A DNA stretch of 64,000 nt. Origin: Lachnospiraceae bacterium UBA7179 (GTDB lineage Bacteria > Bacillota > Clostridia > Lachnospirales > Lachnospiraceae). Below, one piece after another: positions 1-8,329 of this stretch. The notes beneath the pieces are model-generated. The model saw only the letters and a list, made by a program, of their open reading frames with translations. It made no database searches and had not been told where the DNA came from. The stretch spans positions 10,837-74,836 of the forward strand of contig DKVL01000107.1 in assembly GCA_002491195.1 (NCBI GenBank), given 5' to 3'. The position numbers and the translations under genes are program-made. The number at the start of each line of letters is the position of its first letter. Within the stretch, counting starts at the first letter, position 1.

Positions 1-1557
1 CGGGATATACAAGATCCTGTTACTAATGCACGGTGCACTTAACGGACAATGATAGCAAATCTGATCTGTTTCATACACAACTCCTTTGCTGTCTGCCACA
101 TAAGTTCTATATGTTCCGGTGCTATCCCCCAGTAATACCATCCAGTTTGACGCGATATCGTCATAGTGAATCCCATAATGAATGACATCCGTGTCATATG
201 TGATCTCCACGTTTGTCCCGTTTATCGTCAGGATCAGCTTTCCGCAATAGTAATTCAAAACACAATACTTACCGGCGTTTACTTCAAACCAGGACGTACT
301 GCTGCATTTGCAGATGGGTTTGATACTGTTGCCCATTTTTAAGACCATCATATCGGTAAGTGTGTTCTGCCTTGAAGTATAATAGACATGACTGCCCTCC
401 ACAACAATGCGTGTCTTATACTTCTTCTGAATCCTGTACTCTTTTTCCGAATGAATCACAAACTCTTCCGACAAATCCTCGATCAGATAACCGTCAGATG
501 TAACATAATACCGAACACCATATTGATATTTTACCCTTTTTCCCAGACGAATATCGACAACCTCATCGTTGTTGTCCAGATACAGCGTCTCGCCAAATAC
601 AGTCTTAATCTCCTTCGCTAAGAGCTGCGCGGACAGCTTCAATCCGCCCACGACACCCTGTAACAACGGTTTGGTCTGCACTTTCGCATTGCTGTCGCAC
701 AGCGGACAGGTGTTATATTTTCCATAATAATATTCCTGATCAATATCGCAGTATTTGAGATTGCCCAGCAGATCAGAAAGCTCATCGCCCAGATGCCTGC
801 TCTGGTTCTGAAATATATTCTGCAATGCACGAATCAGGGACGGTGATAAATTTCTCCACGACTTGATCGTCCTGGGTATCGTGACCTGTGGATTATCAAT
901 GACGGAAATTCCTTTTTGCATCCGTTCTATGAGATTCATGTCCGGATTCATCGTGCCGCCAAAAGGATGTATCCGCGTCAACAGTTTCCAGGCCAGAACC
1001 GCAAAAGAATACGTATCTGTACCGGCATCAAACTCGTTGGACCGCAATAACGGATCTTTGAACAAATCCATCGCTACCTCGCACTTCTCATCCTCCACTG
1101 TCCAGCTGTCACAGTCAATCAGATAGATCTTGTGCTGCTCGTCAAACAAAATATTCTGGTCATTGAAATCACCGATAAAAATATGGCTGTCATGGAGTTT
1201 CTCCATCACCTCCTGCACTTTCACCAGCATTGTCAAGATATCCTTTGTGGTAATATGATTTGCTGTCAGGAATTTCCGATTTGCCAGCTTTTTGATCTCT
1301 TCCCCCTCCACCCGATCCATGGAAAATCCGATAAACGCACCGTTTCGGTCCACAACCGTATCCTTCGGGCAGACGGCCTCTCTGGGAAACTGGCCAGAAC
1401 ACGATTTTTGTATAAGCATCTGCACTTTATTCTGTTTTGACTGTAGGTTTACGACAGGTTTGTATACCTTGATCACCTGTCTGTTATATTCATAGATGAT
1501 ACCCTCGCCGCCCTCAGCCAACGGCGTTTTGCCTGCGCAATCATACACAATGCTCAT
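1..1557 (-). CDS. Serine/threonine kinase-like protein, TerY-P triad kinase (partial)
   Basis: The frame is open from an ATG at 1557 to the window edge (519 codons seen, no stop), so the C-terminus is missing. AAGGG lies about 7 bases before the ATG. The N-terminal 270 residues look like a protein kinase: a Gly-rich loop near residues 13-20 (EGGEGIIY), a lysine in VIKVYK at 30, a catalytic-loop equivalent GDFNDQN at 129-135 and IDCD at 147-150 in place of DFG. The usual HRD is changed, so activity is plausible but not certain. A CPLC pair near 284-287 suggests a small zinc ribbon, followed by a long beta-rich tail of unknown role. It is the last visible gene of the 4001-to-1 operon, after a vWA and a PP2C gene, the arrangement known as the TerY-P triad. 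Confidence 0.8.
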   Translation of the reverse strand, partial: MSIVYDCAGKTPLAEGGEGIIYEYNRQVIKVYKPVVNLQSKQNKVQMLIQKSCSGQFPREAVCPKDTVVDRNGAFIGFSMDRVEGEEIKKLANRKFLTANHITTKDILTMLVKVQEVMEKLHDSHIFIGDFNDQNILFDEQHKIYLIDCDSWTVEDEKCEVAMDLFKDPLLRSNEFDAGTDTYSFAVLAWKLLTRIHPFGGTMNPDMNLIERMQKGISVIDNPQVTIPRTIKSWRNLSPSLIRALQNIFQNQSRHLGDELSDLLGNLKYCDIDQEYYYGKYNTCPLCDSNAKVQTKPLLQGVVGGLKLSAQLLAKEIKTVFGETLYLDNNDEVVDIRLGKRVKYQYGVRYYVTSDGYLIEDLSEEFVIHSEKEYRIQKKYKTRIVVEGSHVYYTSRQNTLTDMMVLKMGNSIKPICKCSSTSWFEVNAGKYCVLNYYCGKLILTINGTNVEITYDTDVIHYGIHYDDIASNWMVLLGDSTGTYRTYVADSKGVVYETDQICYHCPLSAPCISNRILYIP

Positions 1558-1602
1558 ATCTGATCCCTTTCTGAACAGTTCCTACGCAATTTCAAACATA
1601 CT

Positions 1603-2238
1603 CTAAAACACAATTGTGATATCGTCCTGAAACATTTTCTGGTTTCGATTGATAAACCGTTTCACTGCGACTGTCCTGCGCGCTTTTAATAGCGCAGCAA
1701 ATTCTTCTTTTAACGCGTCATTTTCCGACTTGATGATAAACCGCAGCCCATCCGATGCAACGCCGACATTCTGATATTCTTTTTTGGAAAAATCCTTTTC
1801 AACAAATTCAACACCGTCTTTATAATGCGTGAGCATATCAGTGTCACAATAATTGTATGCAAAGTATTTCGGATACTCACCACCGCCCAGCTCCTCAAAC
1901 GAAAGATTGCCTTCCAGATCTTCCAGTATGATATAGCCATCCCCACAGTACGATACCCTGAAAAACGCTTCACCCTCAACAACCTTTAAAATCGTAAAGC
2001 ACAGATAATCCCTGACCGATGCCGCAGACTGACCGAAAATACTGACCAGTCGTTTAAAAATCTGCTTCGTACTGTATCCAAGCGCTGACAGGTGACAGTA
2101 CATTTTCACCCCGACTTCGCTGTGTCTCCCCTCCGAACAGCCATCACATACTAATTTTATTGTATCTTTTTCCAACCCGTAGTCCTGACAATTCATTCCA
2201 AATGCAAGATGCTGGGCACCAATTTTATTGACAAACAT
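1603..2238 (-). CDS. PP2C-family protein phosphatase
   Basis: A 211-residue protein preceded by GAGGTAGATCT. The PP2C metal motifs are visible: QD at 18-19, DG in VCDGCSEG near 32-33, a central ASDG segment, and the closing DDITIV near the C-terminus, where the Asp normally binds metal. It should dephosphorylate Ser/Thr residues in a Mn/Mg-dependent way, probably reversing the neighbouring kinase. It is short for the family but spans it from first to last motif. It lies 39 bases after the vWA gene and 45 bases before the kinase, so the three are very likely co-transcribed. Confidence 0.85.
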   Translation of the reverse strand: MFVNKIGAQHLAFGMNCQDYGLEKDTIKLVCDGCSEGRHSEVGVKMYCHLSALGYSTKQIFKRLVSIFGQSAASVRDYLCFTILKVVEGEAFFRVSYCGDGYIILEDLEGNLSFEELGGGEYPKYFAYNYCDTDMLTHYKDGVEFVEKDFSKKEYQNVGVASDGLRFIIKSENDALKEEFAALLKARRTVAVKRFINRNQKMFQDDITIVF

Positions 2239-2277
2239 AGATCTACCTCATAAAAATGTTTCAAAGAACTGTTGTTC

Positions 2278-2961
2278 TTATATCTGAAAGAAATCATCTC
2301 CGTCAGCCACAACGGACTTTGACGACTCAATCACAGACTTTGACAGGCAGTCAAACGCCCTGCGAAGTTCACTTGCAGAACTTGTGACGTCGAGGATATT
2401 GCGAAATCCGAGATCGTTCGCCTCCTTTGCCGCCTCCCCGCCCAAGCTGATAAACGCCGTTGTGATCTCCTCGTCATTCAGAAAATTGACACATTTCCTC
2501 GCTTCGCTAAAACTGCTCCTGGATGCATTGTCAAGCCCGTCGCTAAAAACTGCAAACACCGCCTTTACCCGCACTCCCTGATCTTTCAGGTATTGCCGAT
2601 ACTCCTTTAATTTCTGTGTTCCCTCCGTGACCGCATCGTACATGGCTGTACATCCGCCAGCCTGGAATGACGTGTCAAACTCACTGATCTTCTTGTATCC
2701 GCCAACTGTGATCGTGTCCTCAAAATCCGCCCTCGCGACAAGAATCTCCTCAGCCTCTTTCGCGTTAGCGAGCGCGTCCTTAAACTCATTCAGACTGTGC
2801 TTCATGTCCTTGCGAAAAGAATCCATGGAGCCTGACTGGTCAATTCCTAAAAAAATCAGGTTAATGTTCTCGCTGTCAATCTCCTCGACGGACGTGTTCT
2901 CGTTCTCAATCTCCTCGAGTCCATCAATCTCAACTCCAATATTATGATCAAAACCGCTCAT
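2278..2961 (-). CDS. vWA-domain protein, TerY-like
   Basis: A 227-residue cytoplasmic protein with a GGGAGG ribosome site. After an acidic N-terminal stretch it has a von Willebrand A fold with a complete metal-ion-dependent adhesion site: D41-x-S43-x-S45 (DQSGSM), T105 in GGCTAMYD and D141 in FSDGLDN. TerY-like vWA proteins are scaffold or metal-binding partners in tellurite/stress systems. The adjacent phosphatase and kinase genes make this the vWA member of a TerY-P triad; its protein partner cannot be told from sequence. Confidence 0.85.
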   Translation of the reverse strand: MSGFDHNIGVEIDGLEEIENENTSVEEIDSENINLIFLGIDQSGSMDSFRKDMKHSLNEFKDALANAKEAEEILVARADFEDTITVGGYKKISEFDTSFQAGGCTAMYDAVTEGTQKLKEYRQYLKDQGVRVKAVFAVFSDGLDNASRSSFSEARKCVNFLNDEEITTAFISLGGEAAKEANDLGFRNILDVTSSASELRRAFDCLSKSVIESSKSVVADGDDFFQI

Positions 2962-3018
2962 ACTGCAATTCCTCCCTTTATTCTATATCATGATCTGTTT
3001 TCCGCGCAATCTCCTGCA

Positions 3019-3930
3019 TCACGCCAATATGTCATCCGTGCTTTTTACGATGTTTACCTGATACATTTTCTTAAAATCTGCAAAAGTCTGGTCTGTCGCC
3101 GCCTCAAAGCCGGGAATGGACGACATGCAGTCCTCCAGAATGTAAATCTTTTGCGTGATCTCTGGCCGCGTCCCATAATATTCCAGAATCTGCCTGATGC
3201 TCTCCAACACGCAATGACTCTTCGCCTCACCGGCAATCACAATCTTGTCAAAGTGCTCCAGTTTATTCAGAAAATCAAGATTGATATATCCTTTTGTATC
3301 ATACTCGGGCCTGATCACCCCGTACATTTCAGAGAGCGGATCCTGTCCCTTGACAAGTCTCTGCACAACCGACTTCTTTGCAACCGAGTGGAAATATACC
3401 ATATTGGCAAACTGGTTTTCGAGCGCACACCCGGACGTGCCCTGGATACAGTGGTAAGACCATATACACAATGTCTTTTTTCCCTCCTTCTCCAAATGCT
3501 CCACGTAATCCCGCGACGCAATCGGATTGATGACCGCACGCCATTTCCCACTGTCCAAATCCGCTAATGTAATCGATGTGTACGGTGCTGGATTCCTGCC
3601 ATTCTCATCCACCCACCAACAAGGGTGAAAAATCTGGTGCGGTGTATGTGTGTCAATTGACACCGCAATATTGGATATATGATCCATATTGTTATAGAGA
3701 AAACGTGTCATGCGCTCCACATCAGCGTGCGCGCCCGGAACTCCCAACGCCCCATTGTCCATAAAATCCTGCTGCACATCTATCCCGATAAACAATACCC
3801 TTTCCTTGTTCTGTTTCGACGGCGTAAGCTGCTCATCATTCGCCCTTCTTAAAATATCATTCAGCGAAACGGGATTCTCTGCACTTCCGATCGCGTTCAC
3901 ATTTACAATATCTGTGTAAGTCGTGTTCAT
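3019..3930 (-). CDS. Isochorismatase-like cysteine hydrolase (nicotinamidase-like)
   Basis: A 303-residue hydrolase preceded by GGGGAGG. The Rossmann-like isochorismatase fold is recognisable: DVQQDF with catalytic Asp near 51, a metal-binding DTHTPHQ segment near 93-99, HCIQGTSG near 160-167 and nucleophile Cys in KSHCVLES near 240. The HCxxGTxG and DxHxxxH motifs resemble nicotinamidases (nicotinamide to nicotinate) more than true isochorismatases, but it is longer than typical PncA (about 200 residues) and the substrate is unproven. It is the first gene after the promoter at 3973-4001 and shares the operon with the vWA/phosphatase/kinase genes, 57 bases from the vWA gene, which suggests a link to NAD metabolism or stress. 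Confidence 0.75.
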   Translation of the reverse strand: MNTTYTDIVNVNAIGSAENPVSLNDILRRANDEQLTPSKQNKERVLFIGIDVQQDFMDNGALGVPGAHADVERMTRFLYNNMDHISNIAVSIDTHTPHQIFHPCWWVDENGRNPAPYTSITLADLDSGKWRAVINPIASRDYVEHLEKEGKKTLCIWSYHCIQGTSGCALENQFANMVYFHSVAKKSVVQRLVKGQDPLSEMYGVIRPEYDTKGYINLDFLNKLEHFDKIVIAGEAKSHCVLESIRQILEYYGTRPEITQKIYILEDCMSSIPGFEAATDQTFADFKKMYQVNIVKSTDDILA

Positions 3931-3949
3931 TCTAAAACCTCCCCAGCAA

Positions 3950-4001
3950 CTTATTATTTATTTGATAATAAGAATATAGCATAGTTCTAAACTGCTGTCA
4001 A
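3950..4001 (-). promoter_or_regulatory. Promoter and inverted repeat for the hydrolase/TerY-P operon
   Basis: On the minus strand TTGACA (4001-3996), a 17-base spacer and TATATT (3978-3973) form a near-consensus sigma-A promoter. Just downstream is a perfect 8-bp inverted repeat, CTTATTAT at 3950-3957 and ATAATAAG at 3965-3972, placed around the expected transcription start. A repressor bound there would block transcription, so it is a candidate operator. Confidence 0.65.
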
Positions 4002-4020
4002 TATGTTTTTATCAAAATAA

Positions 4021-4175
4021 TTATAACTATTCGCTGCGCGCCCATGTGCAATCGAGTAGGGAATTGCTCTTCTCCCCTACTCGCCGCGCGATCTGTGCGC
4101 CGCTCTAGCGGCACATTTCCTCTGCACAGGTCTGTGCACAAAAATAGCTGCTGCACTTTTCCTGTGCAACAGCCA
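4021..4175. repeat. REP-like hairpin cluster in the gap before GH31
   Basis: The 4002-4193 gap carries several imperfect hairpins and no gene: GAGTAGGG pairing with CCCTACTC (about 4054-4082), GCCGC/GCGGC near 4099-4112, and GCACAG/CTGTGC near 4124-4137. The 30-base segment 4109-4138 recurs with two mismatches inside the coding region at 13790-13819, which shows this is a dispersed repeat and not just a terminator. It may also terminate the glucosidase transcript. Confidence 0.55.
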
Positions 4176-4193
4176 TTTCTATCTGATTCCCCA

Positions 4194-6179
4194 CTATTCA
4201 ACCATCTCATACTCCGCGCCGTCATACCCAAGATATCTGACCGTACTCATGTCAATCTCATCGACACTCCCTGCCGCATCGACAATCGGAATACACTTGT
4301 CTTTTCTGACAAACAACGGCACCTCATTCAACGCCACTTCGACATAATGCGTACCTTTGCCCAGGACTTCTTCATAAATACTTCCATCCGGCATAAACTT
4401 GATAAACTTCATCTCCTCCGGAAGATACACTGTCCTGCCGCTCACATTCTGTGTGTAGACTGGCGCGATCATCACTTCGTTTCCGAGCATGAGCTGATCC
4501 TCTGTCTCCACTGCCCTCCGATCGTCAGGATAGTCAAATCCCAACGGCCTAAAATACATCTCATCCCGCATGGCTGCCTTTAAATACTCGCTGTACAAAT
4601 AAGGGATCAGCCGATAGCGCACACGGATCACATGGCGGAAATCCTCAATGTGCTCAAACTGGTAACACTCCTGCTCTCTCGTGCCCAGCGCAGCATGATT
4701 CCGCATCAGCGGCGTGAACACACCAAGCGCCAGCCAGCGCAGCACCAGATCCCTTGTCGTGTTGGATCCGAAACCGCCCAGATCGGAACCTACATATAAA
4801 AATCCGCACATATTCAACGAGGGCATCATCTTTAGATTCAACAGAATATGCGACCACCATGACTGGTTGTCCCCTGTCCAGATTCCTCCATAGCGGTGCA
4901 TTCCGATGTAGGAAGAACGCGAAAACAGCAGCATTTTCCTGTCCGGCGCGATCTTCTGCAGCGCCTCGCCTGCGGCCCTCGTCATATTGAAACCGTAAAG
5001 ATTGTGCACGCGGTCATGACGAACCATTTTTCCGTTGACATTGTGATAAAAACGCCTGTAATCCGCCGGACTGTTCTGGAGCTGGTTCATCATTTCCCGG
5101 ATCTCCCCCGGCACCGCATTGGCATTGTTCATGATGTCGTCACTGTCCGTTTTCGCATCACCCTGACCGCCGCTGAACTCCTTTGCATAATCCGCAATCG
5201 CCTGATTCAGCGCCTGAATGCCCTCCTCCGAATAAAAGATCGCCGGTTCATTCATATCATTCCAGAAACCATCGATACCAAGATCTGTCAAGATCTTGTA
5301 TTTGCTGCCAAACCATGCCCTCGCATCCGGATTGAGCACATCCGGGAAATGCGTCCAGCCCGGCCAGACAGCCGCAACAAAATCCGTACCATCCTCACGT
5401 TTGCAGAAATATCCTTTCGCCACGCCTTCCTCATAAATGTCATAACCTTCTTCAATCTTTACGCCCGCATCGATAATCGGAATCAGATGAATCCTGTTTT
5501 CTCTCATCTTCTGCACAAACTGCGCAAAATCCGGGAATCGTTCAGGATTTACCGTAAAATCCTTGTAGTCCTGCATATAATCGATATCCAGATAGACCAT
5601 GTCGATTGGAATCTGGTTATCCCTGTAACCACTCACTACGGCCTCGATATCCTGAGCAGTCTTGTATCCCCAGCGGCTCTGTCCGAAGCCAAAGGCATAC
5701 TTCGGCGCAATGTAGCTTTTTCCGATCATCCTGCGAAACTGCTTTGTCACATCATACGCACTCTCACCTGTAATCACGTACAGATACAGGTCTGCCTGTT
5801 CGCAGCTCACTGTCAACAAATCCTGCCTTGTATAACCGATGTCAAAACATATATTTGAAGGATAGTCAAAAAACAACCCAATATGTTTTTTCCCGGATAT
5901 CATGATAAAGTTGTGTGCGCCATACAGGGAAACTTTTTCCTCTGTGTGGTGGGGATCATCTGTGCAGTTGCTGACATATTGGTATCCCCTCTTGTTGATA
6001 CCGCGATTCGCCTCGCCCAGTCCATAAATCACATCTGCGTCATCCATCTGATAGCTGCAGCAAAATCCGTTTTCCAGCGAAATATTGAGCCATTCTTTCC
6101 CCGCAAACTCCGCCGCCTCAATCTCAGCTATGACCGCCTGCGTCTCAAACGGACTGCCAAATACATACTTCTCCACCAT
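4194..6179 (-). CDS. Glycoside hydrolase family 31 alpha-glucosidase
   Basis: A 661-residue cytoplasmic enzyme with AGGAGG upstream. It has the GH31 N-terminal beta-sandwich, a TIM barrel with nucleophile Asp308 in GFWNDMNEP and acid/base Asp437 in WTGDNQSWW, and a C-terminal beta domain. From memory, its sequence closely tracks the Ruminococcus/Blautia obeum alpha-glucosidase of about 663 residues, which prefers alpha-1,6 linkages such as isomaltose. The Trp reported to set that preference appears retained (W170 in GQSRWGY). No signal peptide is seen, so it probably works on imported oligosaccharides. No sugar transporter is adjacent. Confidence 0.93.
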   Translation of the reverse strand: MVEKYVFGSPFETQAVIAEIEAAEFAGKEWLNISLENGFCCSYQMDDADVIYGLGEANRGINKRGYQYVSNCTDDPHHTEEKVSLYGAHNFIMISGKKHIGLFFDYPSNICFDIGYTRQDLLTVSCEQADLYLYVITGESAYDVTKQFRRMIGKSYIAPKYAFGFGQSRWGYKTAQDIEAVVSGYRDNQIPIDMVYLDIDYMQDYKDFTVNPERFPDFAQFVQKMRENRIHLIPIIDAGVKIEEGYDIYEEGVAKGYFCKREDGTDFVAAVWPGWTHFPDVLNPDARAWFGSKYKILTDLGIDGFWNDMNEPAIFYSEEGIQALNQAIADYAKEFSGGQGDAKTDSDDIMNNANAVPGEIREMMNQLQNSPADYRRFYHNVNGKMVRHDRVHNLYGFNMTRAAGEALQKIAPDRKMLLFSRSSYIGMHRYGGIWTGDNQSWWSHILLNLKMMPSLNMCGFLYVGSDLGGFGSNTTRDLVLRWLALGVFTPLMRNHAALGTREQECYQFEHIEDFRHVIRVRYRLIPYLYSEYLKAAMRDEMYFRPLGFDYPDDRRAVETEDQLMLGNEVMIAPVYTQNVSGRTVYLPEEMKFIKFMPDGSIYEEVLGKGTHYVEVALNEVPLFVRKDKCIPIVDAAGSVDEIDMSTVRYLGYDGAEYEMVE

Positions 6180-6343
6180 CTTGAAATCCTCCTATACCGT
6201 ATTCTTCCAAACAATATAACAAAAGGATACTATTCCCCATACCTTGATGTCAAGTGATTCTTTTGTTACCTGTTTCCCGATTTTTGTCGAATGCTTGTGA
6301 AAACTGGAAAAATATGGTAAATTAGTATCAGACTAAAAATTAG
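6180..6343. promoter_or_regulatory. Divergent promoter region between GH31 and ibrA
   Basis: For the plus strand, TTGTGA (6295-6300), 17 bases and TAAATT (6318-6323) form a fair promoter for the ibrA-like gene. For the minus strand a TTGACA lies near 6248-6253 with TATCCT about 18 bases on, upstream of the glucosidase. No clear operator was seen. Confidence 0.5.
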
Positions 6344-7672
6344 GTGGTGATTACTACGAAGCGAAAATATGCCAGTCAGAATGTATATGATGCACTACAA
6401 AACAGATTCCACTATATTTTCAAAGAATTTGACAATATTTTTGTTTCCTTTTCTGGCGGAAAAGACAGCGGACTGCTGTTGAACCTGGTCCTGGATTTCC
6501 AGAAAAAAAATTATCCAGACAAGAAAATCGGCGTGTTCCATCAGGATTTTGAGGCGCAATACACACTCACAACAGAGTATGTTGAACGCACCTTTCGCAG
6601 AATTGAAAACGATGTCGAGCCCTACTGGGTATGTCTCCCCATGGCAACCAGAACGGCTTTGAGCAACTACGAAATGTTCTGGTATCCCTGGGACGATACC
6701 AAGGAAGACTTGTGGATCCGCCCCATGCCGGATCATTCTTATGTCATCAATCTGAAAAACAACCCGATGACAACCTACCGCTATCGGATGCATCAGGAAG
6801 AACTGGCAAAACAGTTCGGACGATGGTACCGCATTTCCCACGGAAATAAAAAAACCATCTGTCTACTTGGCATCCGCGCTGAGGAATCCATGCAGCGCTA
6901 CAGCGGATTTCTGAACAGAAAATACGGCTATGACAACACCTGCTGGATCAGCAAACAGTTTAAAGATGTCTGGTGCGCTTCCCCAATGTACGACTGGTCC
7001 ATCTATGATGTGTGGCATGCCAACTACGTGTTTTCCTATGATTATAACCATCTGTATGATCTCTACTATATGTCTGGTCTGAAACTGGATCAGATGCGCG
7101 TTGCCTCTCCTTTTGGCGACTATGCCAAGGAAAGCCTGAATCTGTACCGCGTGATCGATCCTGAGATCTGGGCAAAGCTGGTAGGACGTGTCAGAGGAGC
7201 AAACTTCGGCGCTATTTACGGAAAGACAAAAGCTCTCGGCTACCGTAATCTGACGCTGCCTGAAGGACACACCTGGGAATCCTACACAAAGTTTTTACTG
7301 GACACACTACCCGTGCGGCTCCGAAATAATTATATCAAGAAATTTCAGACTTCCATCGACTTCTGGCACAATGTCGGCGGCGGTCTCGAGGAGAGCACAA
7401 TCGAGGAACTGATCGCACATGGCTATCACATCCGGCGAAACGGCGTATCCAACTATACGCTCATGAAAAACTCACGCATCATCTTCGACGGAAAGATACC
7501 TGACCACACCGATGACATCAAGTCCTCAAAGGATATTCCCAGTTGGAAACGTATGTGCTACTGTATCTTGAAAAATGATCATATCTGCCGCTTCATGGGC
7601 TTTGGCCTGACCAAACAGCAGAAAGAGAATGTCAATTTATTAAAACAGAAATACCAGAATGTGGTAAATTAA
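6344..7672 (+). CDS. IbrA-like PAPS-reductase family protein (DUF3440)
   Basis: A protein of about 442 residues with the PP-loop SGGKDS at residues 37-42, typical of adenylyl-transferring PAPS reductase/ATP-pyrophosphatase enzymes. The long aromatic-rich C-terminal part fits the DUF3440/IbrA family. IbrA and IbrB were named as a pair that activates eib genes in E. coli; the chemistry is not established, but DndC, a DNA phosphorothioation enzyme, has the same ATPase fold. The start is uncertain: GTG at 6344 or 6347 overlaps the only purine-rich ribosome-site-like bases (AGGTGG). It is followed after 49 bases by the IbrB-like gene. Confidence 0.8.
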   Translation: MVITTKRKYASQNVYDALQNRFHYIFKEFDNIFVSFSGGKDSGLLLNLVLDFQKKNYPDKKIGVFHQDFEAQYTLTTEYVERTFRRIENDVEPYWVCLPMATRTALSNYEMFWYPWDDTKEDLWIRPMPDHSYVINLKNNPMTTYRYRMHQEELAKQFGRWYRISHGNKKTICLLGIRAEESMQRYSGFLNRKYGYDNTCWISKQFKDVWCASPMYDWSIYDVWHANYVFSYDYNHLYDLYYMSGLKLDQMRVASPFGDYAKESLNLYRVIDPEIWAKLVGRVRGANFGAIYGKTKALGYRNLTLPEGHTWESYTKFLLDTLPVRLRNNYIKKFQTSIDFWHNVGGGLEESTIEELIAHGYHIRRNGVSNYTLMKNSRIIFDGKIPDHTDDIKSSKDIPSWKRMCYCILKNDHICRFMGFGLTKQQKENVNLLKQKYQNVVN

Positions 7673-7680
7673 TTTGCGCC

Positions 7681-7701
7681 AATCCCCAGTGTGTGGGGAT
7701 T
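7681..7701 (+). other. Hairpin between the ibrA-like and ibrB-like genes
   Basis: AATCCCCA (7681-7688) and TGGGGATT (7694-7701) form a perfect 8-bp stem with a 5-base loop, ten bases before the GGAGG of the next gene. There is no U-run, so it is more likely an mRNA processing or stability element, or a protein site, than a terminator. Confidence 0.6.
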
Positions 7702-7721
7702 TGACATCAGGGAGGTTTCAT

Positions 7722-8288
7722 ATGACATATCAAAGTCCTGTATACCAAGTAATCTCAGTTCCTGTTGAGAAGATCAAGCCAAATACATACAATCCCAACT
7801 CCGTAGCGCCGCCTGAACTCAAGCTCCTCTACGACAGCATCAAAGAGGACGGCTACACAATGCCCATCGTCTGTTACCACGATGAACCAGCTGACAACTA
7901 CATCATTGTGGACGGATTTCACCGTTACCGTATCATGCTGGATTACCCTGACATCTACGAGCGTGAAAACGGTATGCTGCCCGTGTCTGTCATCAACAAG
8001 CCGCTCGATCACCGCATGGCAAGCACAATTCGCCACAATCGGGCGAGAGGTTCCCACAACGTGGACCTGATGAGCAATATCGTCAAGGAACTGCACGAGC
8101 TGGGGCGTTCCGATGCATGGATCTCCAAACACCTTGGCATGGAGCGTGATGAAATCCTGCGCCTCAAACAGATCACCGGACTTGCCGCACTGTTTCGCGA
8201 CATTCCATTCGGAAACGCATGGACCCCCGTTGACGACAAGGAGAACCTTAACGCTGCACCTTTTCCAAGAGATGATGAAAATGAATAA
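7722..8288 (+). CDS. IbrB-like ParB/Srx-domain protein
   Basis: The ATG at 7722 is chosen because GGAGG lies at 7711-7715, six bases upstream; an in-frame TTG at 7674 lacks such a site. The 188-residue product has a ParB-N/sulfiredoxin fold: VPVEKIKPNTYNPN, then LYDSIKEDGYTMPIV, VDGFHRYRI (residues contacting nucleotide in the family) and the TIRHNRARG box, followed by a helix-turn-helix-like WISKHLGMERDEIL segment. It matches IbrB, partner of IbrA. Such ParB-like proteins can bind DNA and nucleotides; the pair probably works as a unit. Confidence 0.8.
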   Translation: MTYQSPVYQVISVPVEKIKPNTYNPNSVAPPELKLLYDSIKEDGYTMPIVCYHDEPADNYIIVDGFHRYRIMLDYPDIYERENGMLPVSVINKPLDHRMASTIRHNRARGSHNVDLMSNIVKELHELGRSDAWISKHLGMERDEILRLKQITGLAALFRDIPFGNAWTPVDDKENLNAAPFPRDDENE

Positions 8289-8294
8289 CTAACA

Positions 8295-8321
8295 AAAAAT
8301 GCCCTCTTAAAGGGCATTTTT
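8295..8321. terminator. Bidirectional terminator after ibrB-like and MCP genes
   Basis: AAAAATGCCCT (8295-8305) and AGGGCATTTTT (8311-8321) make an 11-bp stem with a 5-base loop. It has a T-run on both strands and lies between two convergent genes, six bases after one stop codon and nine before the other. Confidence 0.9.
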
Positions 8322-8329
8322 GCATTCAA

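Noticed and set aside
4896..5858. A 320-codon plus-strand frame
   Set aside because: Lies wholly antisense to the GH31 gene, whose motifs are unmistakable; His/Arg-rich composition typical of a shadow frame.
7674..8288. A longer version of the IbrB-like protein starting at TTG 7674
   Set aside because: It would begin two bases after the upstream stop without a ribosome site and would encode a hairpin; ATG 7722 has GGAGG at the right distance.
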